Below are positions 62,001-64,000 of a stretch of 64,000 nucleotides of DNA, one piece after another (position 1 is the stretch's first letter; every line of letters starts with the position of its first letter). The translations under genes and the position numbers were made by a program. Source of the DNA: Parasponia andersonii (Eukaryota > Streptophyta > Magnoliopsida > Rosales > Cannabaceae). The notes under the pieces were generated by a model. That model had not been told where the DNA came from, did not search any database, and saw nothing but the letters and a program-made list of their open reading frames with translations. Location of the stretch: NCBI GenBank assembly GCA_002914805.1, contig JXTB01000286.1, positions 65,117 through 129,116 of the forward strand. The letters are read 5' to 3'.

Positions 62001-62747
62001 TGATATAAGAAAATTTCAATATTAGTGATATCAAGTTTACCTGATATTTTACCACCAGGATCTGATATTGTTATAATCTCAGGTTCAACTACATTTGAGG
62101 GGAAAATAGAGATGGGATTCTGACCCCTTCCAATTGCATCTTGTAACTTTTCAAGGAGATTATTATTTTTCTCATCAGAACCCATACCCCTCTCCACATA
62201 ATCCAAGAAACCATGAGAGTCCAGAAACTGTGCTATCTGTAAATAGCAAGAAGAAATTAGTACAACAAAAAGGTACTAGCATTTCAATCGTATGCAGAAA
62301 TACTACAGAAATCTATATCTATTTATATATACACAACAGGATTAAAAATGTGTGAATATATATATATATATATATATATCGAAACAAGCAGTATAAATAT
62401 TGAGTACTGACAACCAAGAATGCTATTTCACATCATCTGTAATGAACAAAATAGTAAATGTAAGTTGATGCATAGAGGATAAAGATGAAACGGATTGAAA
62501 ACAAAATACCATGGGCTCCGATGGTTGATTAGTTGACCGAGAGCGCTTTTTCAAGAATGCTTGAGTGTTGAAGACATGATTTGCAGAAATTTCCTGAAAA
62601 GTGATTTTACGAAATAAAACTCAAAGGAAACTGGTATAGGAAATAATTAAAACCAAACTTACAAAACAATAAACAACATAAATTTTACATACTATAAAAT
62701 TGCGATAGCCACTTAAAATTGATGCAAAGAACTTTAGGAACACCAAT
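53028..62747 (-). CDS. SCD1: SCD1, DENN and WD-repeat protein (3' 23 exons; 5' end outside window)
   Basis: STOMATAL CYTOKINESIS DEFECTIVE 1, a trafficking protein for cytokinesis and cell expansion. Exons (minus): 62693-62747, 62510-62593, 62041-62236, 61808-61931, 61061-61121, 60922-60966, 59686-59761, 59450-59523, 59317-59367, 58822-58979, 57998-58045, 57743-57800, 57547-57630, 56360-56606, 56064-56263, 55897-55961, 55629-55752, 54945-55126, 54768-54839, 54518-54678, 54253-54294, 53317-53522, 53028-53123. They join in frame to 835 residues, from LVFLKFFASILSGYRNFI to the end, about residue 357 onward of Arabidopsis SCD1 (~1187). Seen: the end of the DENN region, TYDRFPSDIRTEEQEEKR, a linker (EASGRSWVQSMFSRDTASR), then eight WD repeats (e.g. 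FFISGSTDCTVKIWDPSLRG, VLTAAHDGTVKMWDVRTD), ending LLRLWEATINI. No defect is seen in these exons. Confidence 0.96.
53700..53882. mobile_element. MITE-like inverted repeat in an SCD1 intron
   Basis: CGTTAGATTTCAATACGATG with GTTACA after it (about 53742-53767) pairs with the reverse complement of TGTAACCATCGAATGATATC (about 53820-53845). The outer arms (GATTTTTTTATTTTC against GATTTGTTTTTTC in reverse complement) also pair, giving about 65-base arms. It lies in the intron between the two exons 54253-54294 and 53317-53522. Confidence 0.65.
54365..54500 (-). mobile_element. Possible LINE 3' tail in an SCD1 intron
   Basis: On the minus strand the sequence ends with TTTTAATAACACAAGTTTCG, TTTCGTATAAAAAAA and a (TAA)n tract, resembling 3' ends of plant LINEs. 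A target duplication was not found, so the call is tentative. Confidence 0.35.
57681..57708. repeat. (AAAC)n microsatellite in an SCD1 intron
   Basis: Six to seven uninterrupted copies of a tetranucleotide of AAAC type. Confidence 0.85.
59906..60194 (-). mobile_element. 5'-truncated LINE insertion with 19-bp target duplication
   Basis: CTTTGCAAATTTACAACAT occurs exactly at 59906-59924 and 60176-60194. Between them, on the minus strand, is about 250 bp ending in poly-A and encoding the C-terminal LINE segment (AIWLERNKRIFEGSG, WYRVRYWVATWLHD, VRDWRPFL then stop). The 5' truncation, A tail and long target duplication are all hallmarks of LINE retrotransposition. It sits in the SCD1 intron between exons 60922-60966 and 59686-59761, in the same orientation as the gene. 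Confidence 0.93.
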
Positions 62748-62953
62748 CTGCAAAAACGTCAATATAAGGATGCATTCAAAATGCTGAATTCAAAAATGTA
62801 GTTGCTAGTTGCTATTAAGGAATATAATTTGTCAATGAATAATATCATGACTCCTAAAACTTAAAACATTACATTTAATACCAAATAACACTTTAGAATA
62901 TAAACAAAATAGTATGCATATATGCGTATATATATACAAATATATATATATAG
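62748..62953. other. SCD1 intron, left part
   Basis: Part of the intron upstream of the first SCD1 exon seen in this window. AT-rich, with a TA tract at 62935-62952. Confidence 0.7.
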
Positions 62954-63185
62954 GGCACCAATCCAGTAGGTATTTTTTTTTTTTTTCTTACCTATGCATA
63001 GGTATCAATTTGGCCAATGAAAATTTAGCATACATATTTTTTAATTGTAAAAAGTAAGAAAGAGAAAGAGCATTAATGATGCACTTCATTATAGCCATTG
63101 GATCACCATTAGATGGTGATCCAACGACTAAAAATAAAATACCTACCCATAGGTAAAAAAAAAAATACCTATTGGATTGGCAACC
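62954..63185. mobile_element. MITE copy B, in an SCD1 intron
   Basis: Nearly the same element as at 30837-31075. It starts GGCACCAATCCAGTAGGTA, ends as the reverse complement of GGTTGCCAATCCAATAGGTA, and shares the central GGATCACCATTAGATGGTGATCC palindrome. It is flanked by (TA)n on both sides. It is 232 bp, with small indels relative to copy A. Confidence 0.87.
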
Positions 63186-64000
63186 ATATATATATATATC
63201 AAATGTAGAAGAAGCATCAGACTACTTTAAGATGTCAAATTAAAAAATACTTCAATGGTATAAAACCTTCTATAGATTATAAACAGTCATCACAAGATCT
63301 AGAAGATAACGTTTTAGCCCTTATTGCCAAAGCATTGCTAGCGGAACAGCCAGATGAAATCATATTCCAACCAATAACAACCAGATGAAATCATATTCCA
63401 ACCAATAAATGCAGAAGTACTCTAATCAAAATTGTGAGGGCAGCAATAACAGACACTATATAAACCACTATTTGTAATTTGTGAACTAAACCTATTGAGG
63501 GCCACTTTGGGATTGTTGTAGCTTTAGCGAAAGAAAAGGGCGAAAGAAAAGTGAGAGAGAGACTGAGAGGCTAACTGTTAAGAGTGTATAGGATGCTCTG
63601 ACAATCAATTTTGAAAAAGCATCCTTTTTACCTCTTCTCCAAATTGCTGTACAGGTAAAAGATTTCGTGCCAATGACATTTTTATTAATTTATAAAACAA
63701 GTTTGTAACAAAAAAAGAAAAAAAAAAAAGTTCTTCGAAGTTATTCTAGAAGCTATAGAATCATCCCTAAATGGACACTAGCATTACTAACTTATACTTG
63801 ACTGCAGAAACACATGATTTCCAGAAGTGACATTTTATTACGATTAATCCTTCTGATGCTGTCAATACTTTTTAAGAAATCTTTTAACAATTCAATTGCC
63901 AATAAGTTTTAGGTTAAATAATAACCCAATGACTAATACACAAAGTTGTAAAGTAATATGTGGAATACACAGCTTCCTTTTCTCTATTCTGATGAAAGAG
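63186..64000. other. SCD1 intron and right window edge, no exon recognised
   Basis: The exon that should precede 62693-62747 (ending just before the LVFLKFF segment) was not found here, so this intron runs past the window edge or the exon lies beyond it. A 32-bp direct repeat is present at about 63352-63412 (CCAGATGAAATCATATTCCA twice). Confidence 0.55.

Noticed and set aside
63600..63680. Possible further SCD1 exon (frame reading LPVQQFGEE before a GTAAAA)
   Set aside because: Does not match the SCD1 segment expected before LVFLKFFASIL, and lacks a convincing acceptor.

Overview
This window is nuclear DNA from a flowering plant, almost certainly a eudicot. The evidence is many-exon genes with short GT-AG exons, very AT-rich intergenic DNA, plant-type transposons (CACTA, MITEs, foldbacks, Ty1/copia and LINE fragments), and proteins that match Arabidopsis families almost residue for residue. 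One ambiguous base (N at 52958) shows that it is a draft assembly. The species cannot be named from the sequence.

Layout, left to right. 1-5055 is AT-rich intergenic DNA with an inverted-repeat element and a perfect 88-bp palindrome. 5056-7808 (minus) is a complete 8-exon organelle-type peptidyl-tRNA hydrolase with a decayed duplicate of exon 6 in the following intron. A tRNA-Asp(GUC) gene lies at 8122-8193 (minus). 8200-12760 holds imperfect tandem repeats, a pyrimidine/purine mirror tract and two long foldback elements. 12763-21078 (minus) is a complete 19-exon CASP golgin. 21079-26479 is intergenic with another ~1-kb foldback. 26480-29034 (minus) is a complete 4-exon PLAC8/PLANT CADMIUM RESISTANCE gene. 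A MITE inserted in a (TA)n tract follows at 30837-31075.

31475-41838 is a ~10.4-kb decayed CACTA (En/Spm) transposon. It has CACTA-type ends, subterminal CGTCGGTGAAA repeats, broken TnpD-like and TnpA-like genes on the minus strand, and a captured plus-strand piece of a CC-NB-LRR resistance gene. 41839-46092 holds more transposon debris. 46093-49517 (plus) is a second PLAC8 gene, with a long Pro/Gln-rich N-terminal extension. 49800-50790 is a Ty1/copia remnant. 53028-62747 (minus) is the 3' two thirds of SCD1 (DENN and WD-repeat protein), 23 exons; its 5' exons lie beyond the right edge. Its introns carry a 5'-truncated LINE with a perfect 19-bp target duplication and a second copy of the (TA)n-associated MITE.

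The genes do not form a pathway. CASP (Golgi golgin) and SCD1 (post-Golgi trafficking and cytokinesis) are both housekeeping trafficking genes. The Pro/Gln-rich PLAC8 gene next to SCD1 resembles the Arabidopsis neighbour pair AT1G49030/AT1G49040 (from memory). Exon joins were worked out by hand from reading frame, GT-AG sites and remembered homologues, without transcript data. I see no clear new system. The most unusual items are the NB-ARC capture in the CACTA element, the poison-exon-like duplicate in the hydrolase gene, and the unusual number of long inverted repeats.
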